From Spirochaetaceae bacterium (GTDB lineage: Bacteria > Spirochaetota > Spirochaetia > DSM-2461), in the NCBI GenBank assembly GCA_003246505.1, contig QKAI01000338.1, forward strand, positions 1 through 12,334: a stretch of DNA of 12,334 bases, in the 5' to 3' direction. Below the pieces are notes generated by a model, which saw only the letters and a list, made by a program, of their open reading frames with translations, searched no databases and was not told where the DNA came from. Shown one piece after another: positions 1 to 7,727 of the stretch (positions within the stretch are counted from its first letter, which is position 1; every line of letters begins with the position of its first letter). The position numbers and the translations under genes were made by a program.

Positions 1-17
1 AAACCGGGGGAATGACC

Positions 18-1388
18 ATGGCCGGGGTGTTGATTAAAAACGCCCGGGCCGTCGTGACCTGCGATTCCCGGGACAGGATCCTGAAAAATGCGGATATCCT
101 CATCGAGGGCCAACGGATCGTGGAGGTGGCCGGTGAGATCGACGCCCCGGGGGCGGAGATCATCGACGCTTCGGGGATGTTCGTCTACCCCGGGCTGGTC
201 AATACCCACCACCATCTCCTCCAGGCTTTCAGCCGTAACATTCCCCTCATCCAGAATGCGGAACTGTTCGACTGGCTCATGTATCTCTACAAGGTCTGGA
301 CCCGGGTCACCCCGGAGAATATCTACTACAGCTCCCTGGTGGGGATGGGGGAATTCCTCAAATTCGGGGGAACCACCCTGTTCGACCAGCACTTCGCCTT
401 TCCCCGTAGCGCGGGAAAGAATATCATCGACCGGCAGTTCGAAGCCGCCCGGGACCTGGGGCTGCGCTTCCATGCGGGAAGGAGCAGCTTCAACCGGGGC
501 GTGAGCGACGGGGGCCTGCCCCCGGATGAGCTGGTGGAGACCTGCGACGAGACCCTGGCCGACTGCGACAGGCTCATCTCCGCCTTTCACGACCCGGGGG
601 AGTTCTCCATGGCCCAGGTCGTGGTGTCCCCCTGTTCCCCCTTCTCCGTGAACAGGGAGATCATGGTGGAGTCGGCCCGACTGGCCCGGTCCAGAAAGGT
701 CCGCCTCCACACCCACCTGTGCGAAACTATCGATGAGGAGAACTACTGCCTGGAGGTCTACGGCAAACGGCCCCTGGACTGGGCGGAGGAGTGCGGCTGG
801 ACCGGAGACGACGTCTGGTACGCCCACGGCATCCATTTCACCGATGAGGAAGTAGGGCGCCTGGCGGAAACGCAGACCGGTGTGGCCCACTGCCCCGTGT
901 CGAACATGAAGCTCTCCTCGGGGATCTGCAAGGTGCCCCTCATGCTCAAACTGGGCGTACCCGTGGGGCTGGCCGTGGACGGGAGCGGCAGCAACGACGC
1001 CTCCAATCTTCTGGCGGACCTCCGCTCCGCCTTTCTCCTGCACCGGCTGAACTCCAGCAACGAGGCCCCCTCGGGTTATGACATCCTGAAGATGGCCACC
1101 GTGGGCAGCGCCAAGGTTCTGGGAAGGACCGATATCGGCAGCCTGGAAGCGGGCAAGGCGGCGGACCTGTTCATGATCGATGTGGACAGGCTCGACTTTG
1201 TGGGGGGGCTTCTGGACCCGGGGGCCTTCCTGGCCACCGTGGGATACGGCCGGGAGGTCAGCCTGACCATGGTCAACGGCAAAGTCGTCTGGAAGGAGGG
1301 ACGCCTCCAGGGAATCGACGAAGAGAAATTACGGGAAGAGGCCAGGGAACAGGTCGGCCGGATATACGGGAATCTTCCCACCGAATAA
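18..1388 (+). CDS. 8-oxoguanine deaminase-like amidohydrolase (COG0402)
   Basis: Metal-dependent cytosolic hydrolase that probably deaminates 8-oxoguanine to urate, or a closely related oxidised or modified purine. The TIM-barrel metal site is visible: HxH at residues 64-66, the HxxE pair H233/E236, H270, and D321 in VDGSGSND. The block NTHHHLLQ followed by ELFDWL, the SPCSPFSV motif and AHCPVSNMKLSSG match the group of 8-oxoguanine deaminases once annotated as hydroxydechloroatrazine ethylaminohydrolase (the Pseudomonas Pa0142 type), as I remember them. Length of 456 residues is normal for the family. Two in-frame ATGs exist at 12 and 18. The G-run at 6-10 sits only one base from the first but seven from the second, so I chose 18. 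It is first in a same-strand cluster, 48 bases ahead of a molybdenum hydroxylase subunit. Family assignment is firm; the exact substrate is inferred. Confidence 0.88.
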   Translation: MAGVLIKNARAVVTCDSRDRILKNADILIEGQRIVEVAGEIDAPGAEIIDASGMFVYPGLVNTHHHLLQAFSRNIPLIQNAELFDWLMYLYKVWTRVTPENIYYSSLVGMGEFLKFGGTTLFDQHFAFPRSAGKNIIDRQFEAARDLGLRFHAGRSSFNRGVSDGGLPPDELVETCDETLADCDRLISAFHDPGEFSMAQVVVSPCSPFSVNREIMVESARLARSRKVRLHTHLCETIDEENYCLEVYGKRPLDWAEECGWTGDDVWYAHGIHFTDEEVGRLAETQTGVAHCPVSNMKLSSGICKVPLMLKLGVPVGLAVDGSGSNDASNLLADLRSAFLLHRLNSSNEAPSGYDILKMATVGSAKVLGRTDIGSLEAGKAADLFMIDVDRLDFVGGLLDPGAFLATVGYGREVSLTMVNGKVVWKEGRLQGIDEEKLREEAREQVGRIYGNLPTE

Positions 1389-1404
1389 GTAAAAAAGGTA
1401 TAAT
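1375..1404 (+). promoter_or_regulatory. Candidate internal sigma-70 promoter
   Basis: In the 48-base gap after the first deaminase there is a perfect TATAAT at 1399-1404. It is preceded at 18 bases by TTCCCA (1375-1380), which matches four of six bases of the -35 consensus. The local A/T-rich stretch stands out from the GC-rich surroundings. Transcription would begin near 1411, just ahead of the ribosome-binding site AGGAG at 1426-1430. It could give the molybdenum subunit and the genes after it their own transcript. No operator-like palindrome is seen here. Confidence 0.4.
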
Positions 1405-1436
1405 CCCTATTTAAAACAGCCCGAGAGGAGAGAATC

Positions 1437-3539
1437 ATGCACACCATTGCCAAGCACGTCACGAAGAAGGATCATTCGGAAAAAACCACGGGGAAGGCGC
1501 TGTATATCGCGGACCTTGTCTTTCCCGATATGGTCCATGCCAAGGTACTTCGCTCCTCAAAGGCCCATGCGGACATCCTCGACATCATCATCCCCGATCT
1601 GGAAGAGGGATACGAAATTATCACCGGTGAGGACGCCCCCGGGGGAAACGCCCTGAAGATCATGGCCCCGGACCAGCCCCTGTTCGCCGGGAAAAGCGTG
1701 AATTTCATAGGGGAGGCCCTTCTCATGGTGGTGGGGCCCGATGAGAAGAGGGTGAAGGAGATCATCGGACAGATCCGGGTCGTCTACAAAGAGAAGGACG
1801 CCGTGGTGGATATGGATAGGTCGGAGGAGTCCTTCAGGGAGTATGCCCATGAGAAGGGGGATGTGGAGGCGGGTTTCGCGAAGGCCCACCGGATTTTCGA
1901 GGAAACCTACCGCACCGACTATCAGGAGCAGGCCTACCTGGAGCCCCAGGGGGCCATAGCCCTCTACAGGGAGGGTAAGGTGACCGTTTACGGTTCCATG
2001 CAGTGTCCCTACTATGTGAAAACCGCCGTGGAGTACGCCACGGGACTGCCCTCCGATAAGATCCAGATCATTCAGGCCACCACCGGGGGCGCCTTCGGGG
2101 GTAAGGAGGAATACCCCTCACTCATGTGCGACATGGTGGCCGTGGCCGCCATGAAGGTGGGCAAGCCGGTCCGCCTGATCCTGGGGCGTCGGGAGGACAT
2201 GGCCGTATCGACGAAGCGCCACCCCAGCAAAATCCGCTACCGCACCGCCGTGGACGGGGAGGGGAATATCCTGGCCGTGGATGTGGACATCTCCCTGAAC
2301 GCGGGCGCCTACGACGGCCTTTCCTCGGTGGTCATGCAGCGGGCGGTCATCGCGGCAATCGGGGCTTACAGGGTGCCCGCCCTCCGGGTGAAGGGCCACG
2401 TGCTCCGGACCCATACCGTCCCCAACGGCGCCTTCCGGGGCTTCGGCGCCCCCCAGGTGATCTTCGCCATGGAAATGAACATGGTCCACGTGGCCAGGCA
2501 GCTGGGAGCGGATCCCCTGGAGTTCAAGACCCGCCACTGGGTCCGTACGGGGGATCCCACGTCCACCCAGGGGTGCTTCGCCCTGCCCGTCAAGCTCGAT
2601 GAGCTTCTGGAGAAGATCGACGCCATGAGCGGGTACCGCAGAAAGTTCAGGGAGTATGAAAACCAGAGCGGCCGCTATCGCAGGGGAATCGGCCTGACGC
2701 CCTTCTTTCACGGATGCGGCTATACCGGGTCGGGGGAACGGGATTTCGTCAGGGCTATCGTACGGCTCAGGAAGGACCGGGAGGACCGGGTGGAGATCCT
2801 GGCCGCCAATACGGAGATGGGCCAGGGGCTCAAGACCACCTTCTGCAAGGTGGTTTCCGAATCCCTGGGCATTCCCCTGGACCAGGTGATCTTTCACAAC
2901 CCCGATACGGACCGGGTGCCCAATTCGGGACCCACCGTGGCCTCCCGGAGTCTTATGATCGTGGGGAAACTCCTGGAAAGGGCGGCCCGGCGCATGAAGG
3001 AGCAGTGGGTTACGGGGGAGGAGCTCCTCCTGGAAGAGCATTATGTGCACCCCGACCTCATCCCCTGGGACCTGGAGTCCTTCACCGGGGACGCCTATCC
3101 CGCCTACTCCTGGGGCATCAACGTGGTGGAGGTGGAAGTGGATACCCTGCTGGCCCAGGTCAGGACCACCGGCGTCTGGGGCGTCTTCGATGTGGGAACC
3201 GTCATAGACGAGACCATCGCCAGGGGACAGGCGGAGGGGGGCATGCTCCAGGGGCTCGGCTACGCTTCGGTGGAGAAAATGGAGACCGGACGAGCCGGGG
3301 ACGTCCGGCAGGGCAGCTTTACCGATTACATCATTCCCACGGCTAAGGATACCATCCCCTTCCATATCGCCTTTCTGGAGAACTATTACGACGACGGTCC
3401 CTTCGGGGCCAAGGGGATGGGGGAACTCACCATCCTGGGGACGGCCCCCGCCTACGCCCTGGCGGTGGAGCAGGCCGCCGGACACCCGGTCCATGCCATT
3501 CCGGTGACCAGCGAGAGGCTGGGGGAGGTGCTGGGATGA
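1437..3539 (+). CDS. xdhA: Xanthine dehydrogenase family molybdopterin-binding subunit
   Basis: Catalytic large subunit of a molybdenum hydroxylase, likely oxidising hypoxanthine, xanthine or a modified purine. The N-terminal aldehyde oxidase/XDH a/b hammerhead domain occupies about residues 1-120. The molybdopterin-binding part follows, with GGAFGGKEE, GAFRGFGAPQ, NTEMGQGLKT and AKGMGELT. The Glu at 663 in the last motif is the family's catalytic base. There are no [2Fe-2S] cysteine motifs and no flavin domain, so it needs partner subunits. Those encoded at 11742 and 12212 are the obvious candidates although they lie 8 kb downstream. At 700 residues it is slightly shorter than typical stand-alone subunits. 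The ATG at 1437 has AGGAG six bases upstream. Its stop overlaps the next start as ATGA, which suggests translational coupling. Family certain; substrate inferred from the neighbouring purine deaminases. Confidence 0.9.
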   Translation: MHTIAKHVTKKDHSEKTTGKALYIADLVFPDMVHAKVLRSSKAHADILDIIIPDLEEGYEIITGEDAPGGNALKIMAPDQPLFAGKSVNFIGEALLMVVGPDEKRVKEIIGQIRVVYKEKDAVVDMDRSEESFREYAHEKGDVEAGFAKAHRIFEETYRTDYQEQAYLEPQGAIALYREGKVTVYGSMQCPYYVKTAVEYATGLPSDKIQIIQATTGGAFGGKEEYPSLMCDMVAVAAMKVGKPVRLILGRREDMAVSTKRHPSKIRYRTAVDGEGNILAVDVDISLNAGAYDGLSSVVMQRAVIAAIGAYRVPALRVKGHVLRTHTVPNGAFRGFGAPQVIFAMEMNMVHVARQLGADPLEFKTRHWVRTGDPTSTQGCFALPVKLDELLEKIDAMSGYRRKFREYENQSGRYRRGIGLTPFFHGCGYTGSGERDFVRAIVRLRKDREDRVEILAANTEMGQGLKTTFCKVVSESLGIPLDQVIFHNPDTDRVPNSGPTVASRSLMIVGKLLERAARRMKEQWVTGEELLLEEHYVHPDLIPWDLESFTGDAYPAYSWGINVVEVEVDTLLAQVRTTGVWGVFDVGTVIDETIARGQAEGGMLQGLGYASVEKMETGRAGDVRQGSFTDYIIPTAKDTIPFHIAFLENYYDDGPFGAKGMGELTILGTAPAYALAVEQAAGHPVHAIPVTSERLGEVLG

Positions 3540-4924
3540 ACTATCTGATCGTTAACGCCCTGGTTATGACCGTGGACAGGGAGAGGCGGATAATCCGGGA
3601 CGGGGCCGTGGCCACCTCGGGAGACCGCATTACCGATATAGGGAAGACGGAGGAGCTGAAGCGGCGCTACCCCGACCATACCCTCGTCGATGCCCGGGAC
3701 CACATCGTCATGCCCGGACTCATAAACGCCCATGTCCATCTGACCCAGGCCCTGATCAAGGGATGCGCCGACGATGTGGAGCTAATGGATTTTCTCCAGT
3801 ACCGGGTCTGGAAGCTCATGGGGAGTTACACCCCTTCCGAAGCGGCGGCCAGCGCCCGGCTCTGCATCCTGGAAATGCTCAAGAGCGGCACCACCACCTT
3901 CGCGGAGACCCTTCTGGCCGGGCATTACGGCCTGGACGGCATCACCGATGGGGTGGTCGATTCGGGCATCCGGGGGATCCTCGCCAAATCGGTTATGGAT
4001 CTGCCCTCCTACGCCACCCGGGACAATATCATGGACCCGGGGATGATTGAGGACGGGGACGAGTGCCTGGAGAGGGCCCGCCGGTGGAAAAGGGAGCGGG
4101 AAGGGGAGGGCGGCGGCCGGGTGAAAATCTGGCTGGGCCCCCGGCCGGTGGGATCCATCTCCCGGGATATGCTGGAAAAGGTCTCCTCCCTGGCCGGCGA
4201 GGAGGATATGGGGATCGCCATACACTTCTGCGAGGTGCAGGAGGATGTCCGGCTTATCCGGGAGAGATACGGTATGGAGCCGGGCGAGTTTATGGAGAGC
4301 GTGGGGATATTCACGCCCCGGACCCTGCTCGCCCACGGGATCTGGCTCTCCCCGGATGACATGGAGCGCATAGGCAGGAAGAAGGCCACGGTTGTTCACT
4401 GTCCTGGCAGCAACGCCAAGCTCGCCAGCGGCATCTGTCCCGTGCCGGAGCTTCTGGAGAGGGGGGTGAACGTGGCCCTGGGCACGGACGCCTCCACCTG
4501 CGAGAACAGCTGCGACATGTTCGGGGCCATGAAGCTGGCCGCCCTCATCCATAAGGCCCGGACCCTCTCCCCCACCACGGTCCCCGCGGAGACGGTGATC
4601 GAGATGGCCACCATAAACGGGGCCAGAGCCCTGGGAATGGAAGGGGAGATCGGATCCCTGGAAATAGGGAAGAAGGCCGACCTTATCTGCATCCGCACCG
4701 ATACGGCCCGGACCGCCCCCAACACAAACCCCGTCTCCGCCGTGGTTTACTCGGCCACCGGTTCCGATGTGGACCACGTCATGGTGGACGGCAAATGGAT
4801 CGTCAGGAACGGATCGGTACTGTCCATGGACGAAGAGGGGATCCTGGAGGAGGCCCGGACGGCGATCGCCGCGGTCCTGAAGAGGACCGGCGTCAATAAT
4901 GACCCCAGGTGGCCCGTTTCATGA
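3536..4924 (+). CDS. COG0402 amidohydrolase of unassigned substrate (TrzA/SsnA/MTA-SAH deaminase-like)
   Basis: Metal-dependent deaminase or hydrolase of 462 residues. Metal and catalytic residues are all present: HxH at 66-68 in NAHVHLTQ, H230/E233 in HFCE, H267 in AHGIW, and D318 in TDAS. It differs clearly from the other two amidohydrolases of the cluster. It lacks the ELFDWL/SPCSPFS signature of the 8-oxoguanine deaminase group and the PRFIPSCS signature of guanine deaminases. General similarity is to the triazine hydrolase, SsnA and methylthioadenosine/S-adenosylhomocysteine deaminase branch. I cannot name the substrate. An aminopurine, a modified purine or a ring-opening product of the same pathway would fit the context. 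The start overlaps the stop of the molybdenum subunit by four bases, so the two are probably co-translated. Residues 185-195 form an unusually charged, Glu/Arg/Gly-rich loop. Confidence 0.85.
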   Translation: MNYLIVNALVMTVDRERRIIRDGAVATSGDRITDIGKTEELKRRYPDHTLVDARDHIVMPGLINAHVHLTQALIKGCADDVELMDFLQYRVWKLMGSYTPSEAAASARLCILEMLKSGTTTFAETLLAGHYGLDGITDGVVDSGIRGILAKSVMDLPSYATRDNIMDPGMIEDGDECLERARRWKREREGEGGGRVKIWLGPRPVGSISRDMLEKVSSLAGEEDMGIAIHFCEVQEDVRLIRERYGMEPGEFMESVGIFTPRTLLAHGIWLSPDDMERIGRKKATVVHCPGSNAKLASGICPVPELLERGVNVALGTDASTCENSCDMFGAMKLAALIHKARTLSPTTVPAETVIEMATINGARALGMEGEIGSLEIGKKADLICIRTDTARTAPNTNPVSAVVYSATGSDVDHVMVDGKWIVRNGSVLSMDEEGILEEARTAIAAVLKRTGVNNDPRWPVS

Positions 4925-4938
4925 GAAGGGTCCGGAGA

Positions 4939-4967
4939 TTGATGTATTCAACAGCAAATGGTAGAAT
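4939..4967 (+). promoter_or_regulatory. Candidate promoter at the guanine deaminase start
   Basis: An A/T-rich patch between the unassigned amidohydrolase and guaD contains TTGATG (4939-4944), a 17-base spacer and TAGAAT (4962-4967), a five-of-six match to the -10 consensus. Initiation about seven bases beyond would fall at or near the ATG at 4973. That would give guaD, and perhaps the regulator after it, a leaderless or nearly leaderless transcript. This rests on sequence match alone. Confidence 0.35.
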
Positions 4968-4972
4968 CAATT

Positions 4973-6250
4973 ATGAGTGAAAAGACATTTGCCCTTAAAG
5001 GAGATATCTGTTACAGCAAATCCCCGGGGGAACTCCGAATTCTCCGGAGGGGCTATGTTCTGTTCCGGGGCGGTCTCTGCCTGGGGGCCTTTGACTCCCC
5101 GCCGGCGGAATTCGGGGAGATCACCGTAAAAGATTACGGGGATTCCCTGATCATCCCGGGGCTTGTGGACCTGCACACCCATGCCCCCCAGTTCGTCTGT
5201 CGGGCCAAGGGGCTGGACCGGGAACTGCTCGAATGGCTTGAATCCACCGCCTTCCCCCAGGAGGCCCGATACGGGGAGCTCTCCTATGCGGAAGCGGCCT
5301 ATAAACACTTCGTCGCCGATGTGGTGAACGGTCCCAATACGAGGATGTGCCTCTTCGGGACCCTCCATGTCCCGGCCACGAAGGCGCTCATGGACATGCT
5401 GGAGGAGTCGGGCCTCGTTTCCTTTGTGGGCAAGGTGAATATGGACAGGAACGCCCCGGCCTATCTCTGCGAGAGCAGCGCCGGGGAGAGCGGGGATGCC
5501 ACCGTCGCCTGGATTAAAGAGACCTTGGGCAGGTACAGAAATGTATCGCCCATCCTTACCCCCCGCTTTATTCCCTCCTGTTCGGAGGAGCTCCTGGGGA
5601 GACTCGGCTCTCTGCAAAAAGGGTACGCCCTTCCCGTGCAGTCCCATCTGTCGGAGAATCTGTCCGAAATCGAGTGGGTGAAGCAGCTCCATCCCGATTG
5701 TTCCTGCTACGGCGCCGTCTATGACAAGTACGGCCTGCTGCCGGAGGGGGGCAGGACCATTATGGCCCACTGCGTCCACTGTCCCGAGGAGGAACTCCGC
5801 CTTCTTAAGGACCGGGACGTTTTTATCGCCCACTGCGCCCAGTCGAACGTGAACCTCTCCTCCGGGCTGGTACCCCTGCGGTCCTATCTGGACAGGGGCA
5901 TGAAGGTAGGGCTGGGGAGCGATGTGGCCGGCGGGTATACCACATCCATCCTGCGGGCCATGGCCGATACCATCCAGATGTCTAAAATGTATCAGTGCTG
6001 CGGCCATCCGGAGGAGAAGCCGGTAACCCTGAAAGAGGTTTTCCATCTGGCCACCGCCGGGGGGGGAGCCTTTTTCGGAAGGGTGGGACGGTTTGAGAGG
6101 GACTACGAATTCGATGCGGTGGTCATCGATGATTCGACATACAATCCTCTTATCGAGCTTTCGATGGAGGAGCGTCTGGAGAGGGCTATGTATCTTTCCG
6201 AGGGAAGCCATATAGTTCAGAAATATGTTAGAGGACGGGAGATAAAATAG
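4973..6250 (+). CDS. guaD: Guanine deaminase
   Basis: Zinc enzyme that hydrolyses guanine to xanthine and ammonia in the purine salvage and degradation pathway. Seen in the sequence (numbering from ATG 4973, 425 residues): HTHAPQ with H68 and H70, the family-typical MDRNAPAYLCE at about 157-167, TPRFIPSCS at about 196-204, H225/E228 in SHLSEN, H266 in AHCVH, and D317 in GSDVAG. This signature set separates it from the other two amidohydrolases nearby. The start is uncertain. An in-frame ATG at 4958 would add five residues, but neither ATG has a strong ribosome-binding site. GGAG at 4934-4937 lies 20 bases from the first. The product xanthine is the natural substrate for the molybdenum hydroxylases in the same cluster. 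The stop codon abuts the GTG start of the regulator gene. Confidence 0.92.
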   Translation: MSEKTFALKGDICYSKSPGELRILRRGYVLFRGGLCLGAFDSPPAEFGEITVKDYGDSLIIPGLVDLHTHAPQFVCRAKGLDRELLEWLESTAFPQEARYGELSYAEAAYKHFVADVVNGPNTRMCLFGTLHVPATKALMDMLEESGLVSFVGKVNMDRNAPAYLCESSAGESGDATVAWIKETLGRYRNVSPILTPRFIPSCSEELLGRLGSLQKGYALPVQSHLSENLSEIEWVKQLHPDCSCYGAVYDKYGLLPEGGRTIMAHCVHCPEEELRLLKDRDVFIAHCAQSNVNLSSGLVPLRSYLDRGMKVGLGSDVAGGYTTSILRAMADTIQMSKMYQCCGHPEEKPVTLKEVFHLATAGGGAFFGRVGRFERDYEFDAVVIDDSTYNPLIELSMEERLERAMYLSEGSHIVQKYVRGREIK

Positions 6251-6862
6251 GTGCCGGTAACGAATAAGACCCAGGAAACAGTAAAAGCGGGGGATATGAA
6301 AGATCTGATTCTCGATGCCACCCTCCAGGTGGTGAGCAGGAATACGATAAGCGAGACGAGGATGCAGCTCATAGCGGACGAGGCGGGCATTCCCAAATCC
6401 AATCTCCACTACTACTTCAAGACGAAGCATAACCTGCTGCTCGCCCTCCATGAGAGGGCCATCGACCGCCTCATAAGCAGGAGAAAGTGCATCCGCAGGG
6501 AGAGCATCCAGACCCTCCGGGAGCAGCTGAGGATCTTCTTTGACGAGAAGCTGCATACCATCCTGGAGGAGTCCGAATTCGACCTGATAGAGATCGACTT
6601 CTGGGTGCAGTCCAATATCGACCCCGAATATAAGAAGAACCTGGTGGATTCCTTCCGCCTGTGGCGTGAGGAGATCGTGGAAGTGCTTCAGAGCTACAGG
6701 CCGGATCTGCCGGAGAGAAAGGTGAAGATGATTCCCTGTCTGATGATCTCCCTCATGGAGGGGGCGACCCTGCAGTATCATCTGGACAGCGCCCATTTTG
6801 ACCTGGAAGGGTACATGGATTACTGTGTCGAATACATCTGCGCCCAGGTGGGGGAGGAGTAG
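6251..6862 (+). CDS. TetR/AcrR family transcriptional regulator
   Basis: DNA-binding regulator of 203 residues, probably a dimeric repressor released by a small ligand. The N-terminal helix-turn-helix lies at about residues 37-60 (QLIADEAGIPKSNLHYYF), the classic TetR fold signature. The all-helical C-terminal domain, with a FWVQSNIDPEYKK-type helix, recalls BetI- and RutR-like members. The GTG start at 6251 directly follows the guaD stop and has GGGAG nine bases upstream. An alternative ATG at 6296 would remove 15 residues ahead of the conserved region. The palindromes at 6961-6978 and 6997-7014 in the following intergenic region are its most likely operators. It would then control the corrinoid/methyltransferase genes. 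The ligand is unknown; a purine or methylated purine is a reasonable guess from context. Confidence 0.9.
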   Translation: MPVTNKTQETVKAGDMKDLILDATLQVVSRNTISETRMQLIADEAGIPKSNLHYYFKTKHNLLLALHERAIDRLISRRKCIRRESIQTLREQLRIFFDEKLHTILEESEFDLIEIDFWVQSNIDPEYKKNLVDSFRLWREEIVEVLQSYRPDLPERKVKMIPCLMISLMEGATLQYHLDSAHFDLEGYMDYCVEYICAQVGEE

Positions 6863-6960
6863 CTATGGACTCTGCAGGAGCGTGGTACTTTTCTACGATT
6901 ATTTGCGACTTTATTACGGAAACTACCTAGAAGAGGTTTTGATATTCAGATAAAATAACT

Positions 6961-6978
6961 TGACTGACCTGTCAGTCA
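6961..6978. promoter_or_regulatory. Perfect 18-base palindrome, likely TetR-family operator O1
   Basis: TGACTGAC-CT-GTCAGTCA is a perfect inverted repeat of eight bases around a two-base centre. Its size and TGAC/GTCA arms are typical of TetR/AcrR operators. It lies 98 bases after the regulator gene and upstream of the corrinoid gene. A TTGACT at 6960-6965, which overlaps its left arm, could be a -35 element, though no good -10 follows at 16-18 bases. A TAAAAT at 6951-6956 is an alternative -10. In either case bound repressor would block transcription. Confidence 0.72.
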
Positions 6979-6996
6979 GGATTTTTGAAATAGGTC

Positions 6997-7014
6997 TGAT
7001 CGACCGGTCAGTCA
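6997..7014. promoter_or_regulatory. Imperfect second palindrome, likely TetR-family operator O2
   Basis: TGATCGAC-CG-GTCAGTCA has a right arm identical to that of the first palindrome and a left arm matching at six of eight bases. Its centre lies 36 bases from the first centre. It ends 22 bases before the GTG start of the corrinoid gene, so it lies in the 5' untranslated region or close to the transcription start. Two spaced copies suggest cooperative or double-dimer binding. Confidence 0.6.
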
Positions 7015-7024
7015 CATGGGTATG

Positions 7025-7030
7025 AAGGAG
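7025..7030 (+). promoter_or_regulatory. Ribosome-binding site that fixes the corrinoid protein start at GTG 7037
   Basis: AAGGAG lies six bases before the in-frame GTG at 7037, ideal spacing. The upstream in-frame ATGs at 7016 and 7022 have no Shine-Dalgarno-like sequence in front of them, and the first abuts operator O2. The GTG start also gives a protein that begins at the position usual for this family. Confidence 0.6.
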
Positions 7031-7036
7031 AGAACT

Positions 7037-7705
7037 GTGGGGATACTTAAAAAAATCGAAGAAGCCATATATGATGGGGATGAGGACAATATCCTCGATC
7101 TGGTGCAGGAGGCCCTGGACGGGGGAATCTCTGCGGAGAGGATTATTGCGGAGGGGGGTGTCGTCGCCCTGGACAGGCTGGGGGAGGACTTCAATAACCT
7201 GGAGGTTTTTCTGCCCGAACTGATGATGGGCGGGGACTGTATGAAGATGCTCATCGAAAAGGTCAAGCCCTTCCTCGAAGCGGGATCGAGCGCCTTCTCC
7301 GGCAAGGTGATTATCGGATGCGCCAAGGGTGACCTGCACGATATCGGCAAGAGTCTCGTGGCAACGGAGCTCGCCGTCCACGGTTTCGAGGTCATCGACC
7401 TGGGGGTGGACGTGAGCACGAACCGTTTCATCGAAACGGCGGAAAAGGAGAATGCGGACATCATCGCCGTCTCCGCCCTGCTTACCACCTCCCAGTACTA
7501 TATGGAAGAGCTTATCAACCGCCTGACCGATGAAGGGAAGAGGGATAAATACAGAATCGCCGTGGGCGGCGGCCCCATCAGCACCGAATACGCCAGGAAA
7601 ATCGGGGCCGACGGATACTCCCGCACGGCTAATCTGGCGGTGACCATGGCGAAGGGTTTGATGAAGATGGAACCCACCAAGGATTTCGTCTCGGTTGTGG
7701 CATAA
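7037..7705 (+). CDS. Corrinoid (B12-binding) methyl-carrier protein, MtmC/MtbC type
   Basis: Small corrinoid protein of 222 residues that carries a methyl group on cobalamin between a substrate-specific methyltransferase and a second methyltransferase. The N-terminal helical cap domain (about 1-88) contains the usual DGDEDNILDLVQEAL helix. The Rossmann-like B12 domain follows, with GDLHDIGKS giving D99-x-H101-xx-G104, the lower-ligand histidine motif. The supporting SALLTTS (from 146) and VGGGP (176-180) motifs are also present. It is followed 22 bases later by an MtmB-like methyltransferase, the same pairing as in methanogen methylamine operons. Both operator-like palindromes lie just upstream, so this is probably the first gene of a regulated unit. 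The GTG start is chosen on the ribosome-binding site. The family is certain; the methyl donor depends on its partner and is unknown. Confidence 0.9.
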   Translation: MGILKKIEEAIYDGDEDNILDLVQEALDGGISAERIIAEGGVVALDRLGEDFNNLEVFLPELMMGGDCMKMLIEKVKPFLEAGSSAFSGKVIIGCAKGDLHDIGKSLVATELAVHGFEVIDLGVDVSTNRFIETAEKENADIIAVSALLTTSQYYMEELINRLTDEGKRDKYRIAVGGGPISTEYARKIGADGYSRTANLAVTMAKGLMKMEPTKDFVSVVA

Positions 7706-7727
7706 CAGGATTCAGGAGAAAGCAGCT

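Noticed and set aside
1200..1225. G-run stretch as a possible G-quadruplex
   Set aside because: Runs of G are common throughout this GC-rich coding DNA and fit normal Gly codon use; nothing singles this one out.
6863..7036. Cobalamin or purine riboswitch, or a terminator, in the intergenic region
   Set aside because: The region is only 174 bases. I see no B12-box or purine aptamer core and no stem followed by a T-run. The two operator-like palindromes are the only clear structure.
7695..7727. TTG-initiated 11-residue extension of the methyltransferase
   Set aside because: It overlaps the end of the corrinoid gene and has no ribosome-binding site, whereas ATG 7728 is preceded by AGGAGA at good spacing.
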